A stretch of 64,000 nucleotides of DNA from Paenibacillus tyrphae (GCF_024158745.1 NZ_JAMZAW010000033.1:1-64000), one strand, 5' to 3'. Shown: positions 34,580 to 43,406, counted from the stretch's first letter. A program made the numbers and translations. The notes: generated from the sequence alone by a model not told the origin.

Positions 34580-34993
34580 CTATTCTTCGTGGTTGAACTG
34601 CCACTGGATACCGAATTTATCGGTTAATTGGCCGTAGCATTTGCTCCAGAACGTTTCTTGCAGTTCCATGCCAACCTTGCCGCCTTCTTTGAGCTTATTG
34701 AAATACGTTTTAATTTCATCGATGTTTTTGCTGATTACGGAAAGGCTGATGTTGTTTCCGGCGGTAAAAGGCATCCCCGGGAAAACGTCGGAAAACATCA
34801 AGTCGCTGCCGTTAACGGTAATGCGGGCATGCATGACCAAATGCTTGGCTTCCTCCTGCAGCGGGTACTCCGGGTTAGGCGGCGCATCGCTGAAGGTCAT
34901 GATTTGCGGTTTTCCCGTTCCAAAAGCCTCCGCGTAAAATTCGACCGCTTCACGACAATTTCCGTTGAAGTTCAGATACGCATTGATAGCCAT
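34580..34993 (-). CDS. VOC family protein (PhnB/3-demethylubiquinone-9-methyltransferase-like)
   Basis: A 137-residue protein of the PhnB-like VOC group. It has AYLNFNGNCREAVEFYAEAFG at the N-terminus, the family landmark HARITVNGSDLMFSD in the middle and a C-terminal YGQLTDKFGIQWQFN ending. Function is generally unknown; family names based on methyltransferase are historical. The start at 34993 lies eight bases after AAGGAG; a longer reading to 35164 is not supported. Confidence 0.88.
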   Translation of the reverse strand: MAINAYLNFNGNCREAVEFYAEAFGTGKPQIMTFSDAPPNPEYPLQEEAKHLVMHARITVNGSDLMFSDVFPGMPFTAGNNISLSVISKNIDEIKTYFNKLKEGGKVGMELQETFWSKCYGQLTDKFGIQWQFNHEE

Positions 34994-35157
34994 TAATTTC
35001 GCTCCTTCGTTCGAATGGGATGGTATGCAAGCACGGGCTATGTTCACACTTTCGTCATCTAGCCTTGCCTCTACCAGTATACCTCGAACCGGAGCCATTT
35101 TAAACAACTTCCTCATGTCGTCCATCGGCATATGGAAAATTTCAGGGGGACCCGAAC

Positions 35158-36015
35158 ATGACATTCAAGCAGGATATTCACGACATCCTTGAAGACCTTC
35201 GCAATAAACGCATACTGGATAGCGAGGTTAAAGCTGCGCATCTGATGAAAGGTACCACCGACGGGCGGGTCTACACGCTTACAATCAACGACGAACCGAA
35301 ATATGTGTTGAAGCTCGATAGTCCGCAGAACATTTGCCTTGTTGAACAATGTGTTCAAGCTTATCCGGAAAGCCGTCTTTTGCCCAAGCTTCTGTACATC
35401 GATCCGGCTAAAACGTTCATGATCTACCCGTACTTGACCGGTACAACCCATAATGAACGGGGTTGCAAGTTGGATTGGATGACCCTGTTGGTCAAAGACC
35501 TGCTCAATCATTACGAAATCGACGACCAAACGGAAAAATGGGGGAGGCTGGCTCTGCCGCGCGATTCTTGGCTTGAGTTCAATGAGCGGAGCTTGGAAGG
35601 TGCGAGAGAAAATATAGGCCGTCTTCTGCCCACTGAGGATTATGATAAAGTTCAAGCGTTGATTGAACGCATTTCGAAAGTGGAAACCAAATATTTACTG
35701 CACGGGGATACCGGTGTCCATAATTTCGTGTTTCACAAATTCAAGCTGACAGGCGTCATCGATCCGTCTCCCATGGCCGGCCCGGTTACCTATGACTTTA
35801 CTTATGCCTTTTGTTCCTCTCCGGACGATTTGAACCTGGATACTTTGTTTGCCGCCTTCGAACTCCTTCATCATAAGTCAATTAATAAATCAAGGCTGGT
35901 CGAAGAAACGATCTTTCAACTGTACTGCCGGATCGGAATCAGCGCGAAAGTTCATCCGAAAGATTTGGATGATTATTTAAAGGCATGGGAGTACTGGAAA
36001 GCTCTTCTTCCTTGA
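35158..36015 (+). CDS. Aminoglycoside-phosphotransferase-like kinase
   Basis: A 285-residue protein-kinase-like fold. The catalytic loop is HGDTGVHNFVF (about residues 181-191) and the metal-binding Asp is in GVIDPSPMAGP (about 200). The N-lobe has YVLKLDS with the ATP-contacting Lys. The group includes aminoglycoside and choline/homoserine kinases; the substrate here is unknown. The ATG follows a GGGGG run at usable distance. Confidence 0.82.
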   Translation: MTFKQDIHDILEDLRNKRILDSEVKAAHLMKGTTDGRVYTLTINDEPKYVLKLDSPQNICLVEQCVQAYPESRLLPKLLYIDPAKTFMIYPYLTGTTHNERGCKLDWMTLLVKDLLNHYEIDDQTEKWGRLALPRDSWLEFNERSLEGARENIGRLLPTEDYDKVQALIERISKVETKYLLHGDTGVHNFVFHKFKLTGVIDPSPMAGPVTYDFTYAFCSSPDDLNLDTLFAAFELLHHKSINKSRLVEETIFQLYCRIGISAKVHPKDLDDYLKAWEYWKALLP

Positions 36016-36106
36016 TCAAATCTTATGTCGGCCAAACGCCCATACCAACAGGCCTTCCCTAACATCATTGTAGTAGGTGAATACCTATGCTGGGGAGGAA
36101 ACTTGC

Positions 36107-36825
36107 ATGTTCTATTCAAGTCCGGTTCCATCGGATTCATGGTATTAGCCTTCGTATGATGCAAGGAATGCTGTCTATCCGGAAGCGTACCCATTTAGCT
36201 CGTACGGAGGGCAGATGAACTATGTTCCTTATGCGCAAACGTCTGTGCCGTACTTAAGAAACGAACCCGTTCCGCTACAACATTCCGGGTTTATCAGCAA
36301 AGCGGAAGCGGAATTAAACCAGACGTTCCGAACGCTCTGGGAAACAACACGTCGCTTGGACGAGGATGCTCATTATAAGTATCGCTGCGGACTTGCCGGA
36401 TCAGGCGCCGGTTACGGAACGTCTCCTCCGAAATCCTCCGGACATGGCAGCCGTGTTTAGACGTTACTACGGAGACAAAATAGCCTCACAGTTTAGCAGC
36501 TTATTTAGAGATCATCTTGTGATTGCAGCACAGCTTGTCAAAGCGGCGAAGGCCGGAAATAGCCGGGCAGCGGCCGAAGCGGAGAAAAGATGGTATGCTA
36601 ATGCAGATGACATCGCAGCTTTTTTAAGCAGTATCAACCCGAACTGGCCGAAGCAGGTATTGACGAAGATGCTGTATGACCAAAGAGGAGGCCGTTCTCA
36701 GGTTGTCCCACAAATTCAAATCCGATATTGAGACCTTCGATCGGATTGAGAAACAGGCGCTGGAAATGGCCGACGCGTTTACCGACGGAATCGTCAAGCA
36801 GTTCCCCCATCTTTTCAATAAGTAA
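36107..36825 (+). pseudogene. Decayed hypothetical gene with three lesions
   Basis: One coherent protein can be followed through three frames. An ATG at 36107 (GGAGG eight bases upstream) opens MFYSSPVPSDSWY and meets TAG at 36146. The same frame resumes through MNYVPYAQTSVPYLRNEPVP to about 36343, where one extra A in GGAAAC shifts the frame. Frame 2 continues as MLIISIAADLPDQAPVTERLLRNPPDM to about 36675. A small deletion there shifts again to TKEEAVLRLSHKFKSDIETF and the stop at 36823. The coding pattern persists throughout, so decay is recent. The family looks like a small helical Paenibacillus protein of unknown function. Confidence 0.8.
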
Positions 36826-36830
36826 TTGGA

Positions 36831-36866
36831 GGTTATCCGGATTATTACCGGATAGCCTTTTTTCTT
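36831..36866 (+). terminator. Rho-independent terminator
   Basis: GGTTATCCGG pairs with CCGGATAGCC around a short AT loop, followed by TTTTTTC. Confidence 0.88.
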
Positions 36867-36903
36867 TTAAGGTGAGGCTGCGATGAGGAAATACGGTTTT
36901 TCC

Positions 36904-36933
36904 TTGTGAACTATGGTTTTCAGAAATTATAAT
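36904..36933 (+). promoter_or_regulatory. Sigma-A promoter
   Basis: TTGTGA (36904-36909), 18-base spacer, perfect TATAAT (36928-36933). It is 56 bases before the dehydrogenase start at 36989. Confidence 0.65.
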
Positions 36934-36988
36934 AAGAACAATCAAAATGTTTCAGGTTGTATTTTAAAGAACAGGGGAAGTAGCGTTT

Positions 36989-37975
36989 ATGGAGGCCAAT
37001 GTTATTCGTTATTATCGTTTCGGGGAGCCTGGCGAAGTGCTGCGAATCGAAAAGAAATCGCCGCTATTGCCGGGACCTGGTGAACTCTCCGTCAAAATGC
37101 GGGCACGACCCATCAATCCGTCAGATGTGATCCCGATTCGGGGGGCGTATGCTCACCGGATTGCGCTGCCCGCGGTCCCGGGTTACGAAGGGGTAGGGGT
37201 AGTGGAAGCCGTAGGACCGGGGGTCCCGAAGCAAATGTTGGGAATGCGCGTACTGCCTTTGCAAGGCGACGGCACGTGGCAGGACTATGTGACAGCCCCC
37301 GCCAAATTTGCCGTTCCCGTACCGGAAGACATCGACGACGACACGGCTTGCCAGCTATACATTAATCCGGTTACGGCTTGGTTGATCTGCCGCTCGGCGC
37401 TCCGGTTAACGCACGGGGATGTGTTGGTTGTCAATGCGGCGGGTTCCGCTATCGGGAGAATTTTTGCCCAATTATCGCCTATTTTCGGCTACCGGATGAT
37501 TGCTCTGACGCGCAGCGAGCGCCATACCTCCGAGCTGCAGCGTCTTGGGGCAGCCTATGTGTTTAACGCGGCGGAAGTCTCCGTCCGGGACCGAATTTTA
37601 GAAGTCACGGCAGGTCAAGGCGCCACGGCGGCCATCGACAGTATCGGAGGACCCGAAGGGGATAAGCTGGTCCGCTGCGTGAAGACGGACGGAACGATTC
37701 TAAGCATCGGGCTGCTTTCAGGTATTCCGGCCGTGTGGCATGAAGCGGTTCGGGGAACGCAGGTTCAGGTCCTGCCGTTTTATCTTCGTCAATGGGTGCG
37801 GAATTCGTCGCAGGAGGAATGGGAAGCGGTTTTTGAGCAAGTTTCGGGACTTGTGCGGGAGAAAAAGCTGGAGATGATGAAGATCGGAACCAAATTTGAA
37901 TTGACGGACGCCATAAGCGCGATCCGTGCCGCGGAGTCGGGCATCCACGGGAAAGTTCTATTGTTGAGCCCATAA
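36989..37975 (+). CDS. Zinc-type alcohol dehydrogenase/quinone oxidoreductase-like protein
   Basis: A 328-residue medium-chain dehydrogenase/reductase. The N-terminal GroES-like domain has RPINPSDVIPIRGAY and VPGYEGVGVV. The Rossmann domain has VLVVNAAGSAIGRIFAQLSP for NAD(P)H. Catalytic zinc ligands of classic alcohol dehydrogenases are not evident, which points to the quinone-reductase/MECR-like (2-enoyl thioester reductase) group. It lies upstream of, and in line with, a molybdopterin oxidoreductase gene. Confidence 0.87.
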   Translation: MEANVIRYYRFGEPGEVLRIEKKSPLLPGPGELSVKMRARPINPSDVIPIRGAYAHRIALPAVPGYEGVGVVEAVGPGVPKQMLGMRVLPLQGDGTWQDYVTAPAKFAVPVPEDIDDDTACQLYINPVTAWLICRSALRLTHGDVLVVNAAGSAIGRIFAQLSPIFGYRMIALTRSERHTSELQRLGAAYVFNAAEVSVRDRILEVTAGQGATAAIDSIGGPEGDKLVRCVKTDGTILSIGLLSGIPAVWHEAVRGTQVQVLPFYLRQWVRNSSQEEWEAVFEQVSGLVREKKLEMMKIGTKFELTDAISAIRAAESGIHGKVLLLSP

Positions 37976-38062
37976 AGCGGTCGTACCGATGTGGCAGGAA
38001 ATGAACGCGGAATGGAGAAAAAGTTAAGGAAGAAGCTGATTCGTAAGGAGGCAAGCAAGGCA

Positions 38063-40111
38063 ATGAACTCGATGGAGAATAAAACGAGGGAAATCGTGCG
38101 GGGCGTCTGCTCATTGGACTGTCCCGATCAGTGCGGCTTGCTGCTGCACAAAGAAGCGGGACGAATCGTGAAGGTTGAGGGAGATCCCGAGCATCCGATG
38201 ACGCAGGGCGCCATCTGCAACAAAGTGCGCCATATGGCCGAGCGGCTGTATGACCCGGCCCGTCTTCGCTATCCGCTGAAACGAACGGGGAAGAAGGGAG
38301 ACGGCGCGTTCGAGCGTATCTCGTGGGAGGAAGCGATCGAGACGATCGTCTCCAAGTGGAAGACACTTATAGCGACGGAAGGGGCGGAAAGCATTCTGCC
38401 GTACAGCTTTTACGGAAATATGGGGAGAATCGGAGCGGAAGGCATGGACCGGCGCTTCTTCCACCGCTTGGGTACCAGCCGGCTTGAGTACACGATATGC
38501 CAAGCCGCCGGAACGGAAGGGTACCGTTATACGATGGGCGGCGGCTACGGAACGTCTCCGGAGGATACGGTCCATGCCAAGCTGATTGTGATGTGGGGCA
38601 TTAATGCGGTGAGCACCAACATGCATCAGATCGTGCTTGCGGAGAAGGCGCGCAAGAACGGCGCGCGTATTGTCGCGATCGATGTTCACCGCAACCGGAC
38701 GGCCAAATGGGCGGACTGGTTCATTCCGATCCGACCGGGAACGGATGGCGCTCTTGCGCTTGGTTTAATGCATATTTTGTTCGCAGAGGGCATGACGGAC
38801 GAAACGTTCTTACAAACGTATACGGTCGGACACGAAAAGCTCCGTGAGCATGTGAAATCGTATGACCCGGAATTCGTATCCTCCGTTACGGGCGTGCCCG
38901 TAGAAGACATTTATGAGCTGGCCCGGCTGTACGGCCGTACGACTCCGTCCTTCATTCGGATCGGCAACGGAATTCAGCACCATGACAACGGAGGGATGTG
39001 CGTTCGAACGATCGCCTGCCTTCCGGCGCTGACAGGCCAATGGATGCATCGGGGCGGCGGGGCGATCAAGGGCAACGGCAGCTACTTGGATTTCAATAAT
39101 TCGGCCCTCCAGCGTCCGCAATTGCGCAAGCAGCAGGCCCGTTTTATCAATATGAATCTGTTGGGAAGCGCGCTGCTGGAGCTCGATCCGCCAATCCGCT
39201 CACTTTACGTGTACAATTCGAACCCTGCGGTTGTCGCTCCGTTTGCCGGCAAAGTACGGCAGGGGCTGATGCGCGAAGACTTGTTCACGGTGGTTCACGA
39301 CTTGTTTCTTACGGAGACCGCGCGGTATGCCGATCTGGTGCTTCCGGCGACGTCCTCCTTCGAAAATCATGATATTTACCGTTCCTACTGGCATCATTAC
39401 GTCCAGCTTCAACAGCCGGCCATTGAGCCTTACGGCGAAAGCAAGTCCAATCCGGACGTTTTCCGGCTGCTGGCCCAAGGCATGGGCTTCGAAGACGACG
39501 CTTTGCGCGATTCGGACGAGGATATGATCCGGCAAGCGCTGAACAATCCGGCCAATCCGAATTTGGAAGGCATTACGTATGAGCGGCTTCAGGAGGAGCA
39601 GTACGTCCGAGCGAACGTCCGGCCGTTGTTTCCGGGCAGGCTGCCTACGCCGAGCGGAAAGATCGAGCTCTACTCGAAAGCGATGGAGCTTAAGGGCCTT
39701 CCGCCGCTGCCAACCTACACGCCGTTACCGACGGATGAGGAGCTGCCGTTTCAATTTGTTCCGGCGCCTAATCACAATTTCTTAAACTCGACGTTCTCGC
39801 ATAATGCAAAGCATGTCCGGCTGGAAGGCGAGCCGAAGCTCTACATGCATGCGGAAGACGCCGCGAGCTTGGGAATCCGGAACGGCGAACGTGTCCGGGT
39901 CTGGAACTCGCGCGGCTCGTGCGAGCTAACCGCGTCGGTGGGCGACGACGTCGTTCCCGGCACCGTCGTCAGCCAGGGCTTATGGGCGGACGCGGAAGGA
40001 AGCAGCCATCTGGTGAATGCTCTGACCCCGGACCGGCTGGGGGACATGGGCGGCGGGGCCGTCTTTTTCTCGGGACGGGTTCAGGTGGAGAAGCTGGAGA
40101 GCGCCAGCTAA
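38063..40111 (+). CDS. Molybdopterin-dependent oxidoreductase
   Basis: A 682-residue enzyme of the DMSO-reductase/formate-dehydrogenase superfamily. It binds a [4Fe-4S] cluster through Cys16, Cys20, Cys24 and Cys52 (CSLDCPDQC, then GAICNK). Mo-bis-MGD contacts follow: SYLDFNN-type and YNSNPAVVAP segments, and LPATSSFENHD. The C-terminal dinucleotide-binding barrel is at about 570-680. There is no Tat signal, so it is cytoplasmic. No electron-transfer subunit is adjacent. The ATG at 38063 has GGAGG 11 bases upstream; longer starts lack a better site. The substrate is unknown. Confidence 0.9.
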   Translation: MNSMENKTREIVRGVCSLDCPDQCGLLLHKEAGRIVKVEGDPEHPMTQGAICNKVRHMAERLYDPARLRYPLKRTGKKGDGAFERISWEEAIETIVSKWKTLIATEGAESILPYSFYGNMGRIGAEGMDRRFFHRLGTSRLEYTICQAAGTEGYRYTMGGGYGTSPEDTVHAKLIVMWGINAVSTNMHQIVLAEKARKNGARIVAIDVHRNRTAKWADWFIPIRPGTDGALALGLMHILFAEGMTDETFLQTYTVGHEKLREHVKSYDPEFVSSVTGVPVEDIYELARLYGRTTPSFIRIGNGIQHHDNGGMCVRTIACLPALTGQWMHRGGGAIKGNGSYLDFNNSALQRPQLRKQQARFINMNLLGSALLELDPPIRSLYVYNSNPAVVAPFAGKVRQGLMREDLFTVVHDLFLTETARYADLVLPATSSFENHDIYRSYWHHYVQLQQPAIEPYGESKSNPDVFRLLAQGMGFEDDALRDSDEDMIRQALNNPANPNLEGITYERLQEEQYVRANVRPLFPGRLPTPSGKIELYSKAMELKGLPPLPTYTPLPTDEELPFQFVPAPNHNFLNSTFSHNAKHVRLEGEPKLYMHAEDAASLGIRNGERVRVWNSRGSCELTASVGDDVVPGTVVSQGLWADAEGSSHLVNALTPDRLGDMGGGAVFFSGRVQVEKLESAS

Positions 40112-40127
40112 TTGAGAAACACAGATA

Positions 40128-40170
40128 TCTCTGGAAGAAGCCATAGCGCTTCATCCGGGGATATTTTTTT
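40128..40170 (+). terminator. Rho-independent terminator
   Basis: ATATCTCTGG pairs (with two G-U wobbles) with CCGGGGATAT, followed by TTTTTT. Inner GAAG/CTTC pairs extend the stem. Confidence 0.75.
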
Positions 40171-40179
40171 GCCCTAATA

Positions 40180-40198
40180 GACAATGATAATCATTATC
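40180..40198 (+). promoter_or_regulatory. Fur box
   Basis: GACAATGATAATCATTATC matches the 19-base Fur consensus at 18 positions. It lies about 80-100 bases upstream of the AraC-family regulator start at 40277. Confidence 0.92.
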
Positions 40199-40276
40199 AA
40201 TTAAAATAAAGGCAGCTGCGTTTGTTATCCGGTTGCAGTTGATCGATTTGTAAAGTGCGGGAGGAGAAATAGAAGA

Positions 40277-41287
40277 ATGTCAGAGCCTGGATTGGCAAAT
40301 CATGACGAGATGGATGCCTTCGTGATTGAGAGATCCTCGATTCGCGAAGGATTTAAGCGCATAGAAGAATCCGGGAAATGCGAATACGTGCTTTCCGAAG
40401 GGACCGGCCAAGGCTACGCCAGATTAATCTCTTCCGTGAACAGGGTGCATATCACGGATTTCGAAATGACGTTTCACCGGAAGATGGAGATCGAATCGGT
40501 GTCCAACGCCGCCTTTGTCGATCTGTTTTTTTGTTTGGGCGAGGGCGCCGAGTGGAATGTGCAGGGAAAGAAAGAGCGGTTTGATTTTGAAACGGATGAG
40601 AGCTTTCTGCTGAGCAATGCCAAAGGCAAGGAACGATGCGAGATTGAACCCGGAAAAAAATACCGGTTTATGGGGGTGAAACTGCATCCAGCGACGTTTC
40701 AGACCATCCTGAAAAACATTTTTAAAGAAGACGATTATGCCCGGAAGGGAAACCTCCGTGAGATTTTCGGGAAGTATCCGATGACTCCGGCGGTCAAGGT
40801 TATCCTCCAGCAGATCCGGAACTGCACGTACGAGAAATCGCTGCGAAATGTGTATATGGAAGGGAAGATTCTTGAGCTTATGGCGACTTATGTTGGGGAG
40901 GCCGTCTTGCAAAACGGGATAACGCATGGCTCCGCGAATCTTTCCAAGCAGGATATGATCAGCATCGGCAAAGCGAAGGAAATTTTGGATCATAATCTTG
41001 CCGTTTCCGTATCCCTGAACGAGCTGTCGAAGCTGGTATGCTTGAATGAATACAAGCTGAAAAAAGGATTTAAAGAAATGTTCGGACAATCGGTGCATGC
41101 GTACGTGATCGATCAACGATTGGAGAAAGCCCGCCTCCTGTTTGAAGAACAAGGGATGTCGGTCAGCGACGCCGCATTTCAGGTCGGCTATGGAAATTTG
41201 AGCTTTTTTACGCTATCGTTCCGCAAGAAATTCGGGGTGAATCCGGGAGACTATTTGCGTCATGTCGTTAAGCACAGCATGAACTGA
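40277..41287 (+). CDS. AraC-family regulator, PchR/YbtA-like
   Basis: A 336-residue regulator. The N-terminal ligand-binding region is at about 1-220, with FDFETDESFLLSNAKG. A C-terminal pair of helix-turn-helix motifs follows (about 232-330; HNLAVSVSLNELSKLV, then GMSVSDAAFQVGYGNLSFFT). The LSKQDMISIGKAKEILDHNL and EYKLKKGFKEMFG patterns resemble PchR and YbtA, which activate siderophore uptake genes when bound to ferric siderophore. With a near-perfect Fur box upstream and a siderophore-type transporter downstream, it likely controls the 42067-48401 operon (inference). A terminator follows. Confidence 0.9.
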   Translation: MSEPGLANHDEMDAFVIERSSIREGFKRIEESGKCEYVLSEGTGQGYARLISSVNRVHITDFEMTFHRKMEIESVSNAAFVDLFFCLGEGAEWNVQGKKERFDFETDESFLLSNAKGKERCEIEPGKKYRFMGVKLHPATFQTILKNIFKEDDYARKGNLREIFGKYPMTPAVKVILQQIRNCTYEKSLRNVYMEGKILELMATYVGEAVLQNGITHGSANLSKQDMISIGKAKEILDHNLAVSVSLNELSKLVCLNEYKLKKGFKEMFGQSVHAYVIDQRLEKARLLFEEQGMSVSDAAFQVGYGNLSFFTLSFRKKFGVNPGDYLRHVVKHSMN

Positions 41288-41301
41288 ATAGGGTGAGCGG
41301 G

Positions 41302-41330
41302 ACTGTCGGCAAATGCCGGCAGTTTTTTTT
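41302..41330 (+). terminator. Rho-independent terminator
   Basis: ACTG-CGGCA and TGCCG-CAGT arms close on a two-base loop, followed by eight T residues. Confidence 0.85.
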
Positions 41331-41341
41331 AATTCTGGCGT

Positions 41342-41635
41342 TTAGTCTTTGAACGATAACCCATTTTCCTTCAAAGCCGTCCTAAGTTTGGGCAAAGATG
41401 CCGGTCCCATCCCGTGAAATTGCAAGATCTCTTTTTCGCTATACTGTGAGAGCTGTTGCAAGGAAGTGATTCCATAATGTTTCAGTGCTCGTCTCGCCGG
41501 TGCCGAGAGTAGCGAAAGAAATCCGTTGTCGGGTTTGCGTTCTTGCTCACAGATCGGGCAGGAAGGACAATCGCTGCTTTTATAATATTGGTGGCCATTG
41601 CTGCAAGTTCTTAAAGTTCTTTTGGAAGCTGCCAT
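41342..41635 (-). CDS. Small zinc-ribbon protein with RNA polymerase alpha-CTD-like domain
   Basis: A 97-residue protein. The N-terminal zinc-ribbon candidate has Cys11, His15, Cys23, Cys26 and Cys29 (CSNGH, then CPSCPIC). The C-terminus (about 45-95; LSAPARRALKHYGITSLQQL, then EKEILQFHGMGPASLPKLRT) is the helix-hairpin-helix domain of the RNA polymerase alpha subunit. The ATG at 41635 lies nine bases after AAGGAG and is preferred over MKKELC at 41656. It could bind DNA or RNA polymerase; function is unknown. Dispersed repeat copy A lies directly upstream, probably in its promoter region. Confidence 0.82.
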   Translation of the reverse strand: MAASKRTLRTCSNGHQYYKSSDCPSCPICEQERKPDNGFLSLLSAPARRALKHYGITSLQQLSQYSEKEILQFHGMGPASLPKLRTALKENGLSFKD

Positions 41636-41681
41636 GGTACATAACTCCTTTTTCATAAGAATTATTATTCCTCTAATTATA

Positions 41682-41710
41682 GTGTACGAGGGGGTGGGGT
41701 ATCTACTTCC
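41682..41710 (-). repeat. Dispersed repeat copy A
   Basis: These 29 bases are identical, in reverse complement, to 48484-48512. The core is GATACCCCACCCCCTCGTA on the minus strand. Confidence 0.85.
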
Positions 41711-41878
41711 GGTCGCTGCTCCCCCCACAAAGTGAAGTTGAATCCGGGAGGCTTAGTCCGATTACTTTGCGGGGACCCCAGGTCAGCGGGAAATTTTGAT
41801 TGAAGCCGTTAGTAGCGGATATTTCCGGCAGACAAAGGCGAGCGCTATCGCTCCTCCAGTAGATACCCCACCTCCGTA
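41682..41878. mobile_element. MITE-like element bounded by inverted repeat copies
   Basis: The left arm 41685-41707 (TACGAGGGGGTGGGG, then TATCTACT) and the right arm 41858-41878 (AGTAGATACCCCACC, then TCCGTA) are inverted complements except for a two-base gap and one mismatch. The enclosed sequence has no open frame. I call it MITE-like from structure only; no target-site duplication was identified. Confidence 0.4.
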
Positions 41879-41924
41879 TGTTTCTCTATTTGTAAAAATC
41901 CACTTTTTCAACAAGCTCTGAAGC
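41858..41924 (+). repeat. Dispersed repeat copy D (divergent, long)
   Basis: It has the AGTAGATACCCCACC core, then CTCTATT, then TTTTTCAACAAGCT. The same order of blocks, with similar spacing, occurs at 48487-48548, so the family unit is about 60-70 bases. Confidence 0.65.
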
Positions 41925-42014
41925 ATTGTCCTATTTTAAAAAATCCGTTTTCTGTTGATTTTGCTCCGAAAAGTGTTAGCCGAGCCCGCAAGGTTTCCAG
42001 CATACTTTGCTAAG

Positions 42015-42029
42015 AGAGAATGATTCTCA
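42015..42029 (+). promoter_or_regulatory. Fur-like 7-1-7 site
   Basis: AGAGAATGATTCTCA fits the Fur 7-1-7 pattern at 12 of 15 positions; its inner 13 bases form a perfect palindrome about one base. It lies 38 bases before the transporter operon start. Confidence 0.65.
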
Positions 42030-42066
42030 ATTAGCTGATCGTACAATCGGGAGGAGACTACAAAGT

Positions 42067-42696
42067 ATGCAAGAGTCAAGTGTTCAACAAATAGGTGCGG
42101 CGCAGCATCGTTGGAGTATTAAGGACGTCGTCACCTGCGTTATTTTTAACATCGTCATTATGGTCGTCATGACGGCTGTTTCCATGAGCGCTTCGATGTT
42201 TTTCACACCGGCGTTTGCCCATCTCGCAGGCCCGGGCATCATGGCTCTGCTATGCGGCCCTCTTTATATGGTGATGGCAGGGAAAATCTCCAAACGCGGG
42301 GTCTTCATAGGGACTTCGGTCATTTCCGTCCTGCTGTTTCTGGCGATGGGGCTTATCAATATGCTTTTTTTGCTCGGTTTCGGGATCATCGCCGAGCTTG
42401 TCATGGCCGGCAGGAACAGCTATCGCGATTGGAAGCGCAATGCCGCCGGGTACAGCATCTTTTTTGCAGGCTTTGCGTTGTGCGCCGTGATTCCCCTGTT
42501 CTTGTTCAAGCAGAAAATGATCGAGATTTATTCGGCGAGCTATTCGCAGGAAGCGATGGATACGATGTTTTATTACTACGAAACTCCCAGCATGATAGCT
42601 GTGATGGTCACGGTCGCCATAGCAGGTTCGGTGCTTGGCTGCTATTCCGGAAATAAATTCCTGAACCGGCATGTCAAGAAAGCGAAGCTGGTCTAG
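42067..42696 (+). CDS. MptD/Trep_Strep family ECF transporter S component
   Basis: A 209-residue integral membrane protein with about six helices (first SIKDVVTCVIFNIVIMVVMTAVSM, about 18-42). The GKISKRGVFIGTSV loop and AGRNSYRDWKRNAAGYSIFF segment are typical of the MptD-family (Trep_Strep) substrate-binding subunit. It would capture the ligand for the T and A subunits encoded next. The ATG at 42067 has GGAGG upstream, just after a Fur-like site, so iron control is expected. It starts a five-gene operon. Confidence 0.85.
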   Translation: MQESSVQQIGAAQHRWSIKDVVTCVIFNIVIMVVMTAVSMSASMFFTPAFAHLAGPGIMALLCGPLYMVMAGKISKRGVFIGTSVISVLLFLAMGLINMLFLLGFGIIAELVMAGRNSYRDWKRNAAGYSIFFAGFALCAVIPLFLFKQKMIEIYSASYSQEAMDTMFYYYETPSMIAVMVTVAIAGSVLGCYSGNKFLNRHVKKAKLV

Positions 42697-42713
42697 CGGC
42701 AGGAGGGTCGAAC

Positions 42714-43394
42714 TTGAGCATCAAGGTAAGGCTGGACCCGCGAACGCATTTGCTTATTTTGCCGTTAATGAGCCTATTGACCCTGGTTGCGGGCTCTTCC
42801 GCTCAAACCATGGCGATCATTCTGCTCGGTATGCTCTATTTGCTGGCTCTCGGGCTGCCGAAAAAGGCTTTGCAATACGGGCTCCTGTTTGTTTGCTGCA
42901 AAGTTGCCATTTTTGCTCTAAGCGGCATCGTGTTCGGAACTTTCGTTATTGTTTTTTATACGTTAAGTCGGATGATCCCTTTGATGATGATCGCTTCCGC
43001 GCTTCTGGTATCATCGCCAAGCGCTATCATGTGCGCCTTTGAACGGATGCGCATGCCGAAAAACCTGATTATTACCATTTGCATTCTCACCCGGTTTTTT
43101 CCGGTAATTATGCAGGAGATGGCCGCGATTCGCAGCGGTATGCGCGCCAGGGGCATTTTCAAGCGCTGGTACAGCGTGCTGCAAAAGCCTGCACTGGCTT
43201 ACGAATGTTTTTTGATGCCGCTGGTTGTGCGCTGTCTGAAGCTGTCCTCCGAGCTGGCCGCGTCGGCCGTGCTTCGCGGCATCGAGTGTACCGTGGTCCG
43301 AAGCAGCGTGCATCCGATAGGACTTCGGGCGGCAGACGGGATCGCGATGCTGTTGTTTGTCGTACTGGCAACTGGAATCTATGTGATGGTGTAG
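42714..43394 (+). CDS. ECF transporter T component (CbiQ/EcfT family)
   Basis: A 226-residue membrane protein with four to five helices. The cytoplasmic coupling-helix motif appears as EMAAIRSGMRARGIF (about 138-152), and a second Ala/Arg motif, ELAASAVLRGIE, follows at about 180-191. These arms connect the S component to the ATPase. The TTG start follows AGGAGG by seven bases. Downstream of the S component and 12 bases before the ATPase gene. Confidence 0.88.
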   Translation: MSIKVRLDPRTHLLILPLMSLLTLVAGSSAQTMAIILLGMLYLLALGLPKKALQYGLLFVCCKVAIFALSGIVFGTFVIVFYTLSRMIPLMMIASALLVSSPSAIMCAFERMRMPKNLIITICILTRFFPVIMQEMAAIRSGMRARGIFKRWYSVLQKPALAYECFLMPLVVRCLKLSSELAASAVLRGIECTVVRSSVHPIGLRAADGIAMLLFVVLATGIYVMV

Positions 43395-43406
43395 TAGGAG
43401 GACAGG

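Larger units (their letters stand above)
41636..42066. other. Intergenic region with repeat pair and Fur-like site
   Basis: No gene seen. It holds repeat copies A (41682-41710) and D (41858-41924) in inverted orientation, about 150 bases of sequence between them without a reading frame, and a Fur-like palindrome (42015-42029) ahead of the transporter operon. Confidence 0.7.
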
